A DNA stretch of 64,000 nucleotides, taken from Blepharisma japonicum. Taxonomy: Eukaryota > Ciliophora > Heterotrichea > Heterotrichida > Blepharismidae. The position numbers and the translations under genes were made by a program. The notes beneath the pieces are model-generated. The model worked only from the letters and a program-made list of their open reading frames with translations. It was not told where the DNA came from and searched no databases. The DNA lies in NCBI GenBank assembly GCA_949751835.1, contig CATKHK010000060.1, positions 241,425-305,424 on the forward strand, given 5' to 3'. Shown in pieces: positions 1-9,325 of this stretch; position 1 is the stretch's first letter, and each line of letters opens with the position of its first letter.

Positions 1-1
1 G

Positions 2-304
2 TTTAGGACTGGCCTTTTCCTATGTGAAATTGTTTCAAAGCTAGAGAGAAGCCCTATTGAAGGGCTCCATTATAAAGTAAGCAGCCAAGCTGCATGCCGG
101 CATAATATAGCTAAAGCGTTTCAGATTTTGAGGACCAAGCCCTCATTTCCAAGCGAGCTTTATTTTTGTGAAGACCTTGTATACTGTGGGGACGCAAAAA
201 CTATTAGAAAAGTGTTAAGGGCAATATATAAAGTTTATAGGAGAACTATTGGCAGCTGCATCAGCTTTAGTAGAAGAAAAAATTCAAAATTAGCTGTTGA
301 ATAA
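2..304 (+). CDS. C-terminal fragment, calponin-homology-like protein
   Basis: An open frame runs in from the left edge and stops at TAA 302-304, giving the last 100 residues of a protein whose start lies outside the window. The visible part begins with LFLCEIVSKLE, followed by a spaced pattern (HNIAKAFQILR, then a segment ending KTIRKVLRAIYKVYRR). This order resembles the second half of a calponin-homology-like domain, where a 'G-LLCEIINRLE' helix is followed by 'NI-KAL-FLR' and a final 'I-GLL--I-R-Y' helix. The tail is basic and rich in Ser, Arg and Lys. CH-like domains bind actin or tubulin in cytoskeletal and ciliary proteins, so such a role is possible but inferred. The gene converges on the next one with only 23 bp between stop codons. 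Confidence 0.5.
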   Translation, partial: FRTGLFLCEIVSKLERSPIEGLHYKVSSQAACRHNIAKAFQILRTKPSFPSELYFCEDLVYCGDAKTIRKVLRAIYKVYRRTIGSCISFSRRKNSKLAVE

Positions 305-327
305 TTTATTTAAGAATATACATTAAT

Positions 328-675
328 TTAGTCGAATTTAAACTCTTCTGTTTCTCCCCAGCTGCCAAAATCTGCTTCTTCCATATCAAACCTAGTTCCT
401 TTTTTAGGATTGCTTTCAGCTTGCTTGTTCGTCATGACCACGTAATCCACTTTTTTAGGAGCTGTGTAGGTTGGCTCAATTTCTTTTAACAATTCGTCCA
501 CGTCTGATTCTTTCTTATTCGGCTTCTTTTCTATAGGCTTAGGAGCTTCACTAGGCATTTGAGATGAATCTACTTGGGAAGGTCTTTCCACCTCAACTAG
601 TGTAGGCTCATTAGAAGGGTTAGGTGGGTAGCATCTTGAGAGAATGAATTTTTCAAGAAAAGTGAAGCAACTCAT
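328..675 (-). CDS. hypothetical protein, 115 aa
   Basis: A 115-residue protein that I do not recognise. It starts with a short hydrophobic and cysteine-containing segment (MSCFTFLEKFILSRCYPP), which could be a membrane-associated or amphipathic helix. A low-complexity stretch rich in Pro, Glu and Lys follows, and then an acidic tail with a single tryptophan (GSWGETEEFKFD). The layout (hydrophobic N-terminus, 'L-EIEP-Y' segment, acidic W-containing end) is faintly like RCAS1/EBAG9 proteins, but this is too weak to name it. No TGA codon is needed; the stop is TAA. It lies 64 bp downstream of the cyclin gene on the same strand. Confidence 0.5.
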   Translation of the reverse strand: MSCFTFLEKFILSRCYPPNPSNEPTLVEVERPSQVDSSQMPSEAPKPIEKKPNKKESDVDELLKEIEPTYTAPKKVDYVVMTNKQAESNPKKGTRFDMEEADFGSWGETEEFKFD

Positions 676-739
676 TTATTTAATATTGCCAATTTGAATC
701 TATTAGATTATATATATACACACTTTTACTATTTGTTTT

Positions 740-1276
740 CTAAGCATTTGACACCACCCCTTCTTTGACCATTCCCTGGTCATTTTTGATGGTATCAGCT
801 GTCAGTTCATTCTGGCTTAGGCCGAAATGACTGATGAGTGTGGTCGAGTAGCTATTAAACTCTGCATCAGAAACAAAAAGCTCGAACTCAATCATCATCA
901 AAAATTGGTGCTCAAGCATGTTCATTTCTGAACAAGGAATTCCTCCTACCTTGGCATAATAAGAGTTTTTGTAAAATGTGTCTTCTGCAAACTTTGCTGA
1001 GACCATGACTGATGTTAGTATCAGTCTATGGATACAGAGGGAGTTAATGGTGAAGCTTCTGTGTTTGGAGGTAATTCTATCTATATAAATAAGGGCGAGG
1101 ATGTAACATTCTTCTGAACATTTCATATATTGCTTAAGCCGACTGAGGTAGCTACTGATCGAAATATTGGGGACTTTTTTAGAAAAAAATAGTGAAGAAG
1201 TCTTGGGGGAATTATTGATAGCTGTTTGTTCAAGGTAGGTTTCCAGCATACATGTCACAGCTTCTATGATGGACAT
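740..1276 (-). CDS. PHO80/P-type cyclin
   Basis: A 178-residue protein with the single cyclin box of the PHO80/PCL (P/U-type) family. The core reads SYLSRLKQYMKCSEECYILALIYIDR, then INSLCIHRLILTSVMVSAKFAED and YAKVGGIPCSEMNMLEHQFL, matching the family signatures 'ALIYIDR', 'N-HRLLLTSVMVAAKF-DD' and 'YAKVGGI---E-N-LE--FL'. Proteins of this family activate CDK5/Pho85-like kinases and are often linked to nutrient signalling or the cell cycle. The length is typical of the family. The stop is TAG. The start is the first methionine, giving a short N-terminal region before the box. The gene diverges from the PB1-like gene at 1527, sharing a 250-bp AT-rich spacer. Confidence 0.85.
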   Translation of the reverse strand: MSIIEAVTCMLETYLEQTAINNSPKTSSLFFSKKVPNISISSYLSRLKQYMKCSEECYILALIYIDRITSKHRSFTINSLCIHRLILTSVMVSAKFAEDTFYKNSYYAKVGGIPCSEMNMLEHQFLMMIEFELFVSDAEFNSYSTTLISHFGLSQNELTADTIKNDQGMVKEGVVSNA

Positions 1277-1526
1277 TTTTTAAAATTTGTAAAACAAAGA
1301 GGCTAAAGCAATTTAAGCCTAAAAGTTAAGATTTTTTATAGGTCTAAACAAAATAGAATTTATTTAAATATAAGTTATATAAGCTTAAAAGAGATTTATA
1401 TTAGCAGTTTCTAATAAGATTTGGGCTTATAATAAAACTGATAATTATCCAAAGTAATTATATCTTTAAAGAACTTTAAATATATAAGATTATATATGTC
1501 ATTTTAATTCGTCTATAATTTATAAT

Positions 1527-2282
1527 ATGATGGAAGTTTATACCGTATACAAGCAATATTGTTGTCAGCTCTTTCAAATACCCGATAATTTTGATGAACT
1601 TTGCCTGGAAATTATGGATATCTATAAATTAAAACCTTATAAATTTGAGATTCATTATGAAGACGATGAATTAGGAGACTCTATTATAGATAATAACGAA
1701 GGATACCAGAAAGCATGATGCCAACCCACTGGACAAGGAATTTACTTAATTATTGAAGATAAATTAGCTTCTCTAAGCATTATACCACAAAAGCAATCTC
1801 CTGGTCAAGCAAATAAAAATCAAGAATTCCCTCAGAACAATGGCCTTAATCATCCACAATTTCCAGTAAATAAAAATCAAGGATTCCCTCAGTACAATGA
1901 CCTTAATCGTCCACAATTTCCACCAAATTCTGTAAATATTTTTCCTCCAGCACCAGGATTATATCAAGCCAACCCTCAAGCACCTCAACAACCAAATCCC
2001 CTATTTAATTCTCCTCCACCATTACCACCTAGAAACCCTAATTTACAGCAAAACAATCCTGCAAGAAGAGGCCCAGATCAATTTATAAATATGCATATAC
2101 CACCTCCAATTAAGAATAAATGCACATGTCGAACTGAAAAAAAAATCCCAAACAAACCATGAAGGTGTGATAACTGTGCTACACTAAATTATGGTCCAAT
2201 AGACTGCCCAATATGCGACAAGAACACCAGAAGTCCTTGAGAACTTATTTGCGATCAATGCAACAACTACTATTATATATAA
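1527..2282 (+). CDS. PB1-like / RanBP2-type zinc-finger protein, short copy
   Basis: Encodes 251 residues once TGA is read as Trp (TGA at 1716-1718 and two more near the 3' end). The N-terminal ~75 residues look like a PB1-type ubiquitin-like interaction domain: a basic-hydrophobic start, then FEIHYEDDELGD followed by a 'GQGIYLII' strand. A Pro/Gln/Asn-rich linker follows. The C-terminus carries CTC, then WRCDNCATLNYGPIDCPIC, which fits the RanBP2 zinc-finger spacing W-x-C-x2-C-x3-N-x6-C-x2-C, and a last CDQC pair. The downstream gene at 2768 is a paralogue with a much longer linker. The two are the left halves of a duplicated two-gene block. All zinc-binding cysteines are kept, so I treat this copy as functional. 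The biological role is unknown. Confidence 0.75.
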
Positions 2283-2377
2283 TCAACTGAAGTATCATTT
2301 AATTTAAAAATCCTTTGTTTTGGATAATTTTTTATAGCTTATTTAAACTAAAGTTTAATATTAAATAAAGCAAAACA

Positions 2378-2640
2378 TGAAGATTTCAGTAATAGAGCCA
2401 TCAATTCAGCTATCATAAACTGCCATCTAGCCAAAAGTAACTGCTATAAGCACATTACTATAAAAAATGTAAAGATAAGGCAAAGTTTACATTAATGTAA
2501 TATCAAAAAAAATGAAGAAGCAACTTTATATCAACATCTAGGCAAATTTTATATCAAAAAAATCAATAAAAGTGGAATAACTAAAAAAAACAGAAATAAT
2601 TTCTCAAAATAGAGATGAGAAAATCCGAAATAATGATTAA
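2378..2640 (+). pseudogene. decayed copy of the prefoldin subunit 1 gene
   Basis: This AT-rich stretch is a relic of the prefoldin gene at 4346-4705. Bases 2407-2443 match 4394-4430 at 31 of 37 positions without a gap. Further on, 2513-2560 aligns with the segment coding NEEALLYKPVGKLYI, and 2600-2640 with the coiled-coil end of the gene. Aligned codons have become stops: Glu GAA to TAA and Gln CAG to TAG within the first 37 matched bases, with more later. There are small indels and a deletion in the second half. It starts 95 bp after the short PB1-like gene, as the intact prefoldin gene starts 102 bp after the long one, and the spacers are themselves similar. It is therefore the dead partner in a duplicated two-gene block. 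Confidence 0.8.
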
Positions 2641-2767
2641 ATTTATTTTTTAGATTTTTAGTATTCAAACTTAATAATTGCTAGATAAAACGTTTCAAAA
2701 AGTATTGACCTTTGCTATCATAAATCTAAACATGATATTTTTGCATTTCTATAAATATTAATATAAA

Positions 2768-4243
2768 ATGCAGCATTATGATATCAATGGAATGGAAGTA
2801 TATACCAAATTCAAGAAATGGGATGAGTGTATCGTCCCAATACCAATGACGTATTATGAACTGTGTCAGAAAATTATGAATAGCTATAGATTAGAGCCTG
2901 ATGGATATGAGATATTATATGAAGACGATAATTTAGGACAAACTCTTGTCGATAGTGATAAGGCTTATGAAAATGCAATATGCCAACGCACTGGACAAGG
3001 AATTTACTTAATTATTAATGAAAAATCTGTGTCTCCAAGTATTCCTATGGGTAAAGGACCTAAACCACAATTTACTCCAATAAATGACAGATTCATACCT
3101 TTAAATGTCAACACAAATTTATCTCCGCCTTTTCAGCAAACTGCAAATGCAAGTAATATAAATTTAACAACCTTGCCCTTAAATGCTCTGCATTTTCAGC
3201 CTATGAATAATTTAGATGATTCTTCCAGAAGTATGCAAGTAAACAATCCCAATAAGCCTACACAGAATCCTCCCCCTATTGTGCCTATGAATCAAAATAG
3301 CATTCCCCAATTTCAGTCTAAAAATCACCCAGGAGTCAATGCTCCTCCTCCTATTTTTCAACAAATGAGTCCTGGATTTTCTGCAACACCTATGAATTCT
3401 AATATATCCATTCCTTTTAATCCTTCCCCAAATAACCCCGGAGCCAATATTCCTCCTCCTATTTTTCAACAAATGAGCCCTGGATTACCTGCAAAACCTA
3501 TGAATTCTAATATGTCTATTCCTTTTAATCCTTCCCCAAATAACCCCAGAAACTCAATTGGTTCTCCTCCAATTCCTCCCCCTCAAATTCAGCCTCTAAA
3601 CAATCAAAAACCAATGCCTGCTAATATTGCAAATTTCCAGCAAACCCCGCCGAATTACCCACCTATGAATTTTCCAGAGGGAAGCCCAGGACTGCAATTC
3701 AAAGGAAACATAAATCAAGGCGTTTCTTTCCCTCAGAACCAATCTCCTGGCCAAACTTTAAATTTGCCTAGAAACTCATTAAATCAAACTATCCTTAATT
3801 CTCCACTACCTCCTGCTCTCAATCCTTTCCCCCCTAGTATCCCAATTCTTATAAATCCTTCTCATATTCCTCCAAATACTCCTCCAAGCCCCGGATATTT
3901 CTCTCCAGGAAATCCTATGCCAAACCAAGTATTTTCCCAATATCCGCCAAACCTAATTAAGCCTCCTCCGCAATTTCCTCCACAAAACTTTAATTATCAG
4001 CAAACGATTCCAATAGTTAGAGAGCACGATCAAAACATAAATCAAAGGATGACCCAAAGTTTGCAAATAAATAATAGTAAATGCTCATGTGGAGCTGAAA
4101 AGGTAATCCCAAACAAACAGTGGAGGTGCGATGGCTGTGCTTGCCTAAATAGTTATGCGATTAAAGCATGCCCTATTTGTGAATTAAAAAGAAGCGATTT
4201 AGATGTAAAATGCCCTTCTTGTGGCAAAATCTATAAAATATAG
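2768..4243 (+). CDS. PB1-like / RanBP2-type zinc-finger protein, long copy
   Basis: A 491-residue paralogue of the gene at 1527. Residues ~8-95 form the PB1-like domain (GYEILYEDDNLGQTL, then GQGIYLIINE). Residues ~100-430 are a disordered Pro/Asn/Gln-rich linker. It includes two near-identical units at DNA level: about 3330-3425 and 3445-3545 both carry PPPIFQQMSPG followed by PMNSN and IPFNPSPNN. The C-terminus is CSC, then WRCDGCACLNSYAIKACPIC (RanBP2 zinc-finger spacing), then CPSC. Such a layout suggests an adaptor that self-associates or binds through PB1 and contacts RNA or ubiquitin through the finger, but this is inference. Trp is coded only by TGG here. The prefoldin gene follows after 102 bp on the same strand. 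Confidence 0.8.
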   Translation: MQHYDINGMEVYTKFKKWDECIVPIPMTYYELCQKIMNSYRLEPDGYEILYEDDNLGQTLVDSDKAYENAICQRTGQGIYLIINEKSVSPSIPMGKGPKPQFTPINDRFIPLNVNTNLSPPFQQTANASNINLTTLPLNALHFQPMNNLDDSSRSMQVNNPNKPTQNPPPIVPMNQNSIPQFQSKNHPGVNAPPPIFQQMSPGFSATPMNSNISIPFNPSPNNPGANIPPPIFQQMSPGLPAKPMNSNMSIPFNPSPNNPRNSIGSPPIPPPQIQPLNNQKPMPANIANFQQTPPNYPPMNFPEGSPGLQFKGNINQGVSFPQNQSPGQTLNLPRNSLNQTILNSPLPPALNPFPPSIPILINPSHIPPNTPPSPGYFSPGNPMPNQVFSQYPPNLIKPPPQFPPQNFNYQQTIPIVREHDQNINQRMTQSLQINNSKCSCGAEKVIPNKQWRCDGCACLNSYAIKACPICELKRSDLDVKCPSCGKIYKI

Positions 4244-4345
4244 TTAATCAAGAGCATTATTTAATTAAAAATCTGATAAATTTGGTAATTTCTCAATATT
4301 CTGCTTACTTTTGATATAAAATTTTGATATTTATTAAAACAAAAA

Positions 4346-4705
4346 ATGAACGTCCCTCCTCAACTTCAGCAGCAAATGTTCGAACTCTCCACCCAGCTCT
4401 CAGAAACTGTCAACCAGCTAAAAGTAACTGAAGCCAATACATTTGCCCTGGAAAATGAAAGGAGAAGACAAGAGCTTACACTTAATGAAATTTCAGGACA
4501 AAATGAAGAAGCTCTTCTTTATAAGCCTGTGGGCAAGCTTTATATCAGAAAATCAAAGAACGAAATGGTCACAGATTTGACGAATAAAATAAGGAGAACT
4601 GAAGTTGAGCTGGAAGAAGCCAGAAGAAAGCTGGAAACCCTTTCCAAAAAGCGAGATGAGGTAAGCACAAATATTCAAGAATTAGTAGCATCAGTTAGCT
4701 CTTAA
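4346..4705 (+). CDS. PFDN1: prefoldin subunit 1 (beta-type)
   Basis: A 119-residue protein, the usual length for a beta-type prefoldin subunit. Two long heptad-rich helices (residues ~5-45 and ~75-115) flank the beta-hairpin segment LLYKPVGKLYIRKSKNEM. That segment corresponds to the 'MYEGVGRMFI-QSKEA' hairpin of prefoldin subunit 1, followed by a second helix with the 'ELE-KK--LE' pattern. Prefoldin is the cytosolic hexamer that hands unfolded actin and tubulin to the CCT chaperonin. A decayed second copy lies at 2378-2640. Start and stop (TAA) are clear. Subunit 1 fits better than subunit 6 because of the hairpin sequence. Confidence 0.8.
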   Translation: MNVPPQLQQQMFELSTQLSETVNQLKVTEANTFALENERRRQELTLNEISGQNEEALLYKPVGKLYIRKSKNEMVTDLTNKIRRTEVELEEARRKLETLSKKRDEVSTNIQELVASVSS

Positions 4706-5042
4706 ACTTATCTATTTATTAGTATTGAACTAGGGTTATGCTTAATTGCTTTTCTTGATTTTTTAGAAATTAAAAATTTTAATTTTTAGTTTGCGGTATT
4801 GTTATCTGAAATAGGCTTATATGCTGCAGACTAATACTAATAAGTGTTTGATGCTGTATCAAATGCCATAGAGATATTTTCTATATAGAATAATAAAATA
4901 ATTATTATTATTGAAGAGAGGGCAGTGTCTTTCTTTAGAAATTTAGCTTGCTAATATTGCCGAGGTAATATAGCATAAAAACTTAGGTTAAGTCTCTATC
5001 TTTAAGGCCTAATTCGCTTTCTCTATATAATTAGTGGTAAAT
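4706..5042. other. intergenic spacer, prefoldin to uL16
   Basis: About 340 bp of AT-rich DNA with stops in all frames and no recognisable RNA gene. It must hold the promoter of the ribosomal protein gene; the 3' part (about 4990-5042) is pyrimidine-rich. I see nothing else in it. Confidence 0.4.
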
Positions 5043-5681
5043 ATGGGACGCAGACCAGCAAGATGCTATAGGTACTTATCAACTAAGCCTTATCCTAAAT
5101 CCAGATACTGCAGAGGTGTCCCTGATCCAAGAATCAGAATTTACGACAACGGCTTCAAAAAGGCTGATTGCGAGTTCTTCCCTAAGTGCATTCATCTTGT
5201 TTCAGATGAAAACGAAAATCTTTCCTCAGAAGCTCTCGAAGCTGCCCGTATCACAGCCAACAAATACCTTTTGAAGAAGACTGGCAAAGAAGGCTTCCAC
5301 CTCAGAATCAGATGTCACCCATGGCACGTCTTGAGAATCAACAAAATGCTTTCGTGTGCCGGAGCTGATAGACTCCAAATGGGAATGAGAGGTGCCTTTG
5401 GCAAGCCAACTGGAAAGGTAGCAAGAGTCAGGATAGGAGACGTCATCATGTCAGTCAGAGTCAAGGAAAGAGATGTGGAAAATGCTAATGAAGCCTTAAA
5501 CAGAGCCAGGTATAAGTTCCCAGGCAGACAAAGAATCATTGAGAGCGACAAGTGGGGCTTCACCAAGCACACAACTGAGAAGTACGAACAGCTTAGAGCA
5601 GAAGGCAGACTTGTGCCAGATGGAATCAATGTCAAGGAAATCACCCAGCATGGACCTTTGGCAAGATTAAACATCTTCTAA
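5043..5681 (+). CDS. RPL10: 60S ribosomal protein uL16 (L10)
   Basis: A 212-residue protein starting [11 protein letters not shown], the invariant eukaryotic start of uL16. It keeps the core segments [55 protein letters not shown] and KFPGRQ. uL16 is a late-joining 60S protein near the peptidyl-transferase centre, needed for subunit maturation and tRNA positioning. I chose ATG 5043 because family members begin at this Met; the frame is open for three more codons upstream but without an ATG. Both tryptophans use TGG, not TGA, as expected if TGG is preferred in highly expressed genes. Length and domain content are complete. Confidence 0.97.
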   Translation: MGRRPARCYRYLSTKPYPKSRYCRGVPDPRIRIYDNGFKKADCEFFPKCIHLVSDENENLSSEALEAARITANKYLLKKTGKEGFHLRIRCHPWHVLRINKMLSCAGADRLQMGMRGAFGKPTGKVARVRIGDVIMSVRVKERDVENANEALNRARYKFPGRQRIIESDKWGFTKHTTEKYEQLRAEGRLVPDGINVKEITQHGPLARLNIF

Positions 5682-6054
5682 GCTTAATAGTTAGTTTTTA
5701 CATAATAAAAGTTTCTGTTTTTGAATTCGGTGATGATTAGCAGTGAAGTAGAAATATTAATCAAAATAAAAGATGGACTTATAGGTCTTTTTTGACCCAA
5801 AAGGTGTCGGTTATTATTCTTTTGCTAGGGTTTTATAAAATTTTTAGGGAAAAAAAATCCATTCATAGATATTATATTTTAAATACAATATATTATTGTG
5901 TGAACAATCACTTTTATTTTGCAAAAAACTGAAACTATTTTTCCTGTCTTTTAAAAGCTAAAGGTAAAAAATAATGTTATTTTTCTAATTATAAATATCA
6001 ATATTTACGCCTACTCGATTCTGGTTACACATTAAAAATCTTGGTTGGATAAAA
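5682..6054. other. intergenic spacer, uL16 to CDPK
   Basis: About 370 bp, very AT-rich with several A or T runs (for example near 5840-5860). No gene, repeat or RNA could be recognised. Confidence 0.4.
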
Positions 6055-7509
6055 ATGGGTTGCTGTAACTCAAAAGTTGAATCTCCAGAGAAAAAGCCAA
6101 ATCCAAGCCTTCCTCGCCCCAAGACCAAGAAAAGCTTCAGTAAAGCTGACTTCATTTCTCAAAAGAAAGGTTCAGTCGAAGACCATTATACAGTCTTAAA
6201 AAAGTTAGGAAGCGGCGGCTTTGGTACAGTTTATCAAGTGATTGACAAGCGAACAGATATAGAGAGAGCCATGAAAGAGTTATTGAAGTCTAAAATGACC
6301 CAGGAAGCAAGTGCGCAGATGCTTTCTGAGGTTGAAATTTTACGTAATTTAGACCATCCTAATATCATGAAAGTTTATGAACTTATTGAGTCAAAAAAAA
6401 ATTATTACATAATAACTGAATTTTTAACTGGTGGCGATTTGTTCGAAAAAATTGTTAAAGACCAAGGCTTAAGCGAAAAAAATGCAGCTGAATATGCGTA
6501 TGGGTTTATGAGAGCTATTAATTATTGCCATAAGAATGGCATTGTCCATAGAGATTTAAAGCCTGAAAACTTGCTGCTTGAAAGTACAGAGCCAAATGCT
6601 AAAATTAAAGTCATTGATTTTGGGATTTCTCAAAAATTACAGCCAAACCATAAGCTTAGACAAGCTGTTGGGACTATTTTTTATATGGCGCCTGAGACTT
6701 TTGTAGGGTCTTATGATGAAAAATGTGATATATGAAGTGCTGGGGTTATTTTGTATATGATGCTTTGTGGGTCTCCACCATTTTATGCTGAAAAACCTGA
6801 TGATATGCTTCAAATTATTAATAATGGCAATTTGAATTTCAAAGAATCAGCTTGAAAATCAATATCAGAGAATGCTAAAGATTTAATCCGAAATATGCTA
6901 TCTGTAAATCCAATACAAAGATATAGCGCTGAACAAGTATTAAATCACGCTTGGTTTAAAAACTATATTAACAATGAACTTCCTCAAACTTCACTAAGCA
7001 TCGAAGCTTTAGGAAACCTCAGTAAATTCAATGCCCAAGGTAAACTTGAAAAATCAATCATGACCTTCATTAGCTCACAAATCACCAGCATCCAAGAAGA
7101 CCGAGAATTTGCAGATTTATTCAGTAAGATGGACAAAAATAAGGATGGAAAATTAAGTCAAAGGGAAATTTTGGATGGGTATAAGGAGCTAGGAATAACA
7201 ACGCCACCTGGGATATTAGAAATTTTGAAGAAAATCGATAGTGATGGAAGCGGGTTTTTGGATTATACGGAATTTGTGACAGCTTCTAAGAATTGGAAGA
7301 AAGCGTTTGAAAAAAATGAACTGGAAAGCGCATTTAAGATTTATGACCAAGGAGGAGATGGAAAACTGTCACTTAAAGAGCTGAAAGACAGCATCCCTGA
7401 TATAGAAGATTCAGAGTGGGAGAAATTTTTGGCTGAAGCCGATGAGAATGGGGATGGGCAGATTGGTTTTGAAGAGTTGAAAACTTATTTAATGCAAAAA
7501 GTATCTTAA
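6055..7509 (+). CDS. calcium-dependent protein kinase (CDPK)
   Basis: A 484-residue Ser/Thr kinase with a C-terminal calmodulin-like domain. It begins MGCC, a classic N-myristoylation plus palmitoylation signal, so membrane attachment is likely. Kinase features: glycine loop GSGGFG (residues 52-57), Lys74, HRD at 165-167, DFG at 188-190, an APE motif, and DIWSAG, where W is coded by TGA (6733-6735). A second TGA/Trp is at 6853-6855. After a junction helix, four EF-hands start near residues 360, 395, 431 and 463 (for example DENGDGQIGFEE). The third, DQGGDGKLSLKE, has Gly where the loop usually has Asp, Asn or Ser at position 3, so it may bind calcium weakly. Canonical CDPK architecture and length; calcium binding should release the autoinhibited kinase. 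Confidence 0.95.
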
Positions 7510-7937
7510 GAGCCTCTTTAGATAAATATTATTCAAAATGAAAATTTATAATATTTTATTTTTTCTGATGTCTTCTGAAAAATAGTTTGATGCTATAATT
7601 ATTGTTTATTGCTATTTAAAAATATTATTCAACCTTATTCTAATATTTAAATTCCAATTTTTATTGCTGCTTTCTAATTTTTCAATTTCTTTCAATATAA
7701 GAGAAAATAAATTTTAATTTTTCAAAAAAAATCATAAATTTCCTGGCATTGCAATAAATCTTCTAGTTCTTTCCAAATATCCGCCCAATTTCCCTTATTC
7801 TCTATTCAAAAGCTAAGTGTGAACTTTTTTATGCTCAAATATATTAAAACTTTTCACATTTTTAAATCCCTGCATTCTGATTGGCTGATTTTCAATATAA
7901 ATAAGGTGGCACTGATATAGACTAAACATAATATAGA
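7510..7937. other. intergenic spacer upstream of eEF1A
   Basis: About 430 bp between the CDPK and eEF1A genes on the same strand. It is strongly AT-rich apart from the last 70 bp, which carry the promoter-like elements listed separately. No gene seen. Confidence 0.4.
7880..7904 (+). promoter_or_regulatory. putative eEF1A core promoter (ATTGG + TATAAATAA)
   Basis: An inverted CCAAT box (ATTGG, 7880-7884) is followed by TATAAATAA at 7896-7904, 34 bp before the ATG. The spacing would allow a TATA-driven start a few bases upstream of the ATG, in line with the short leaders of this compact genome. This is inference from motif and position only; such AT-rich motifs occur by chance here. Confidence 0.3.
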
Positions 7938-9287
7938 ATGGGAAAAGATAAAGTACATGTAAACATTGTAGTTATAGGACACGTTGATTCAGGCAAGTCC
8001 ACCACTTGTGGCCATCTTATCTATCAATGTGGTGGAATTGACAAAAGAACAATTGAAAAATATGAAAAAGAAGCCTCTGAGATTGGAAGAGGATCATTTA
8101 AATATGCATGGGTGCTCGATAAGCTTAAAGATGAAAGAGAGCGTGGAATTACAATTGATATTTCCTTATTTAAATTCCAAACTGATAAATTTTATTTTAC
8201 TATTATTGATGCTCCAGGGCATAGAGATTTTATCAAAAATATGATTACTGGCACCACACAGGCTGATATTGCTTTACTAGTCATTGCAGCTGGCAAAGGT
8301 GAATTCGAAGCTGGGTATTCAAAAAATGGTCAAACAAGAGAGCATGCGCTATTAGCCTACACCCTTGGAGTCCGACAAATGATAGTAGCTATCAATAAAA
8401 TGGATGATAGATCTATAGATTGGTCAGTCAATCGCTATAACGAAATCAAAGATGAAGTAAGTGCTTACCTGAAAAAGATCGGTTATAACCCAGCTAAAAT
8501 TCCATTTATCCCTATTTCAGGATGGCTTGGTGACAATATGATGGAGCCTTCACCCAATATGCCGTGGTATGACGGTCCAACCTTAATTGGAGCTCTTGAC
8601 AGTGTAATTCCTCCAAAAAGACCATTTGACAAGCCTCTCAGACTACCAGTCCAAGATATATATAAGATATCAGGAATTGGCACAGTCCCAGTCGGCAGAG
8701 TTGAAACTGGAGTTTTAGTCCCTAGTGCAAGCATTACTTTTGCTCCATCAGGAATCCAAACTGAAGTTAAGTCTGTAGAAATGCATCATGAAGATATCCT
8801 GAGAGCTGAGCCTGGAGATAATGTAGGGTTCAATATTAAAAATGTTGCTGCTAATTTGATCAAGAGAGGATATGTAGCTTCTGATACTAATAATGATCCT
8901 GCTAGAGAAGCTATTGATTTTACTGCCCAAGTAATTATTATGAACCATCCTGGTCAAATTGCAGCTGGTTATACCCCAGTTCTGGACTGCCACACTTCAC
9001 ATATTGCATGCAGATTTCAAGCATTAAAACAAAAACTCGACAGAAGAACAGGAACTATTTTTGAAGAAGAGCCTAAGTTTCTCAAGATGGGGGATTCTGC
9101 TATTGTAAACTTGATACCTACTAAGCCTATGTGTGTTGAGGCTTTTACTGAGTATCCACCATTGGGAAGATTTGCAGTCAGAGATATGAGACAAACTGTG
9201 GCCGTTGGAGTTATTAAATCAGTTAATAAGCTTGATCCAGGACAGACTAGAGCTGCTATTGGAAAGAAAAGCCAAAAAAAGAAGTAA
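7938..9287 (+). CDS. EEF1A: translation elongation factor eEF1A
   Basis: A 449-residue GTPase that brings aminoacyl-tRNA to the ribosome. The motifs are intact: P-loop GHVDSGKS at residues 14-21, RGITIDIS switch region, DAPGH near 91-95 and NKMD near 153-156, followed by the two beta-barrel domains ([29 protein letters not shown]) and a Lys-rich tail. All four tryptophans are coded by TGG and none by TGA. It is full length and follows a promoter-like ATTGG/TATA pair. Converges with the transposase gene, 38 bp between the stop codons. Confidence 0.98.
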   Translation: MGKDKVHVNIVVIGHVDSGKSTTCGHLIYQCGGIDKRTIEKYEKEASEIGRGSFKYAWVLDKLKDERERGITIDISLFKFQTDKFYFTIIDAPGHRDFIKNMITGTTQADIALLVIAAGKGEFEAGYSKNGQTREHALLAYTLGVRQMIVAINKMDDRSIDWSVNRYNEIKDEVSAYLKKIGYNPAKIPFIPISGWLGDNMMEPSPNMPWYDGPTLIGALDSVIPPKRPFDKPLRLPVQDIYKISGIGTVPVGRVETGVLVPSASITFAPSGIQTEVKSVEMHHEDILRAEPGDNVGFNIKNVAANLIKRGYVASDTNNDPAREAIDFTAQVIIMNHPGQIAAGYTPVLDCHTSHIACRFQALKQKLDRRTGTIFEEEPKFLKMGDSAIVNLIPTKPMCVEAFTEYPPLGRFAVRDMRQTVAVGVIKSVNKLDPGQTRAAIGKKSQKKK

Positions 9288-9325
9288 ATAATTAACTTCA
9301 TTATTATAAATTACACATATTATGT

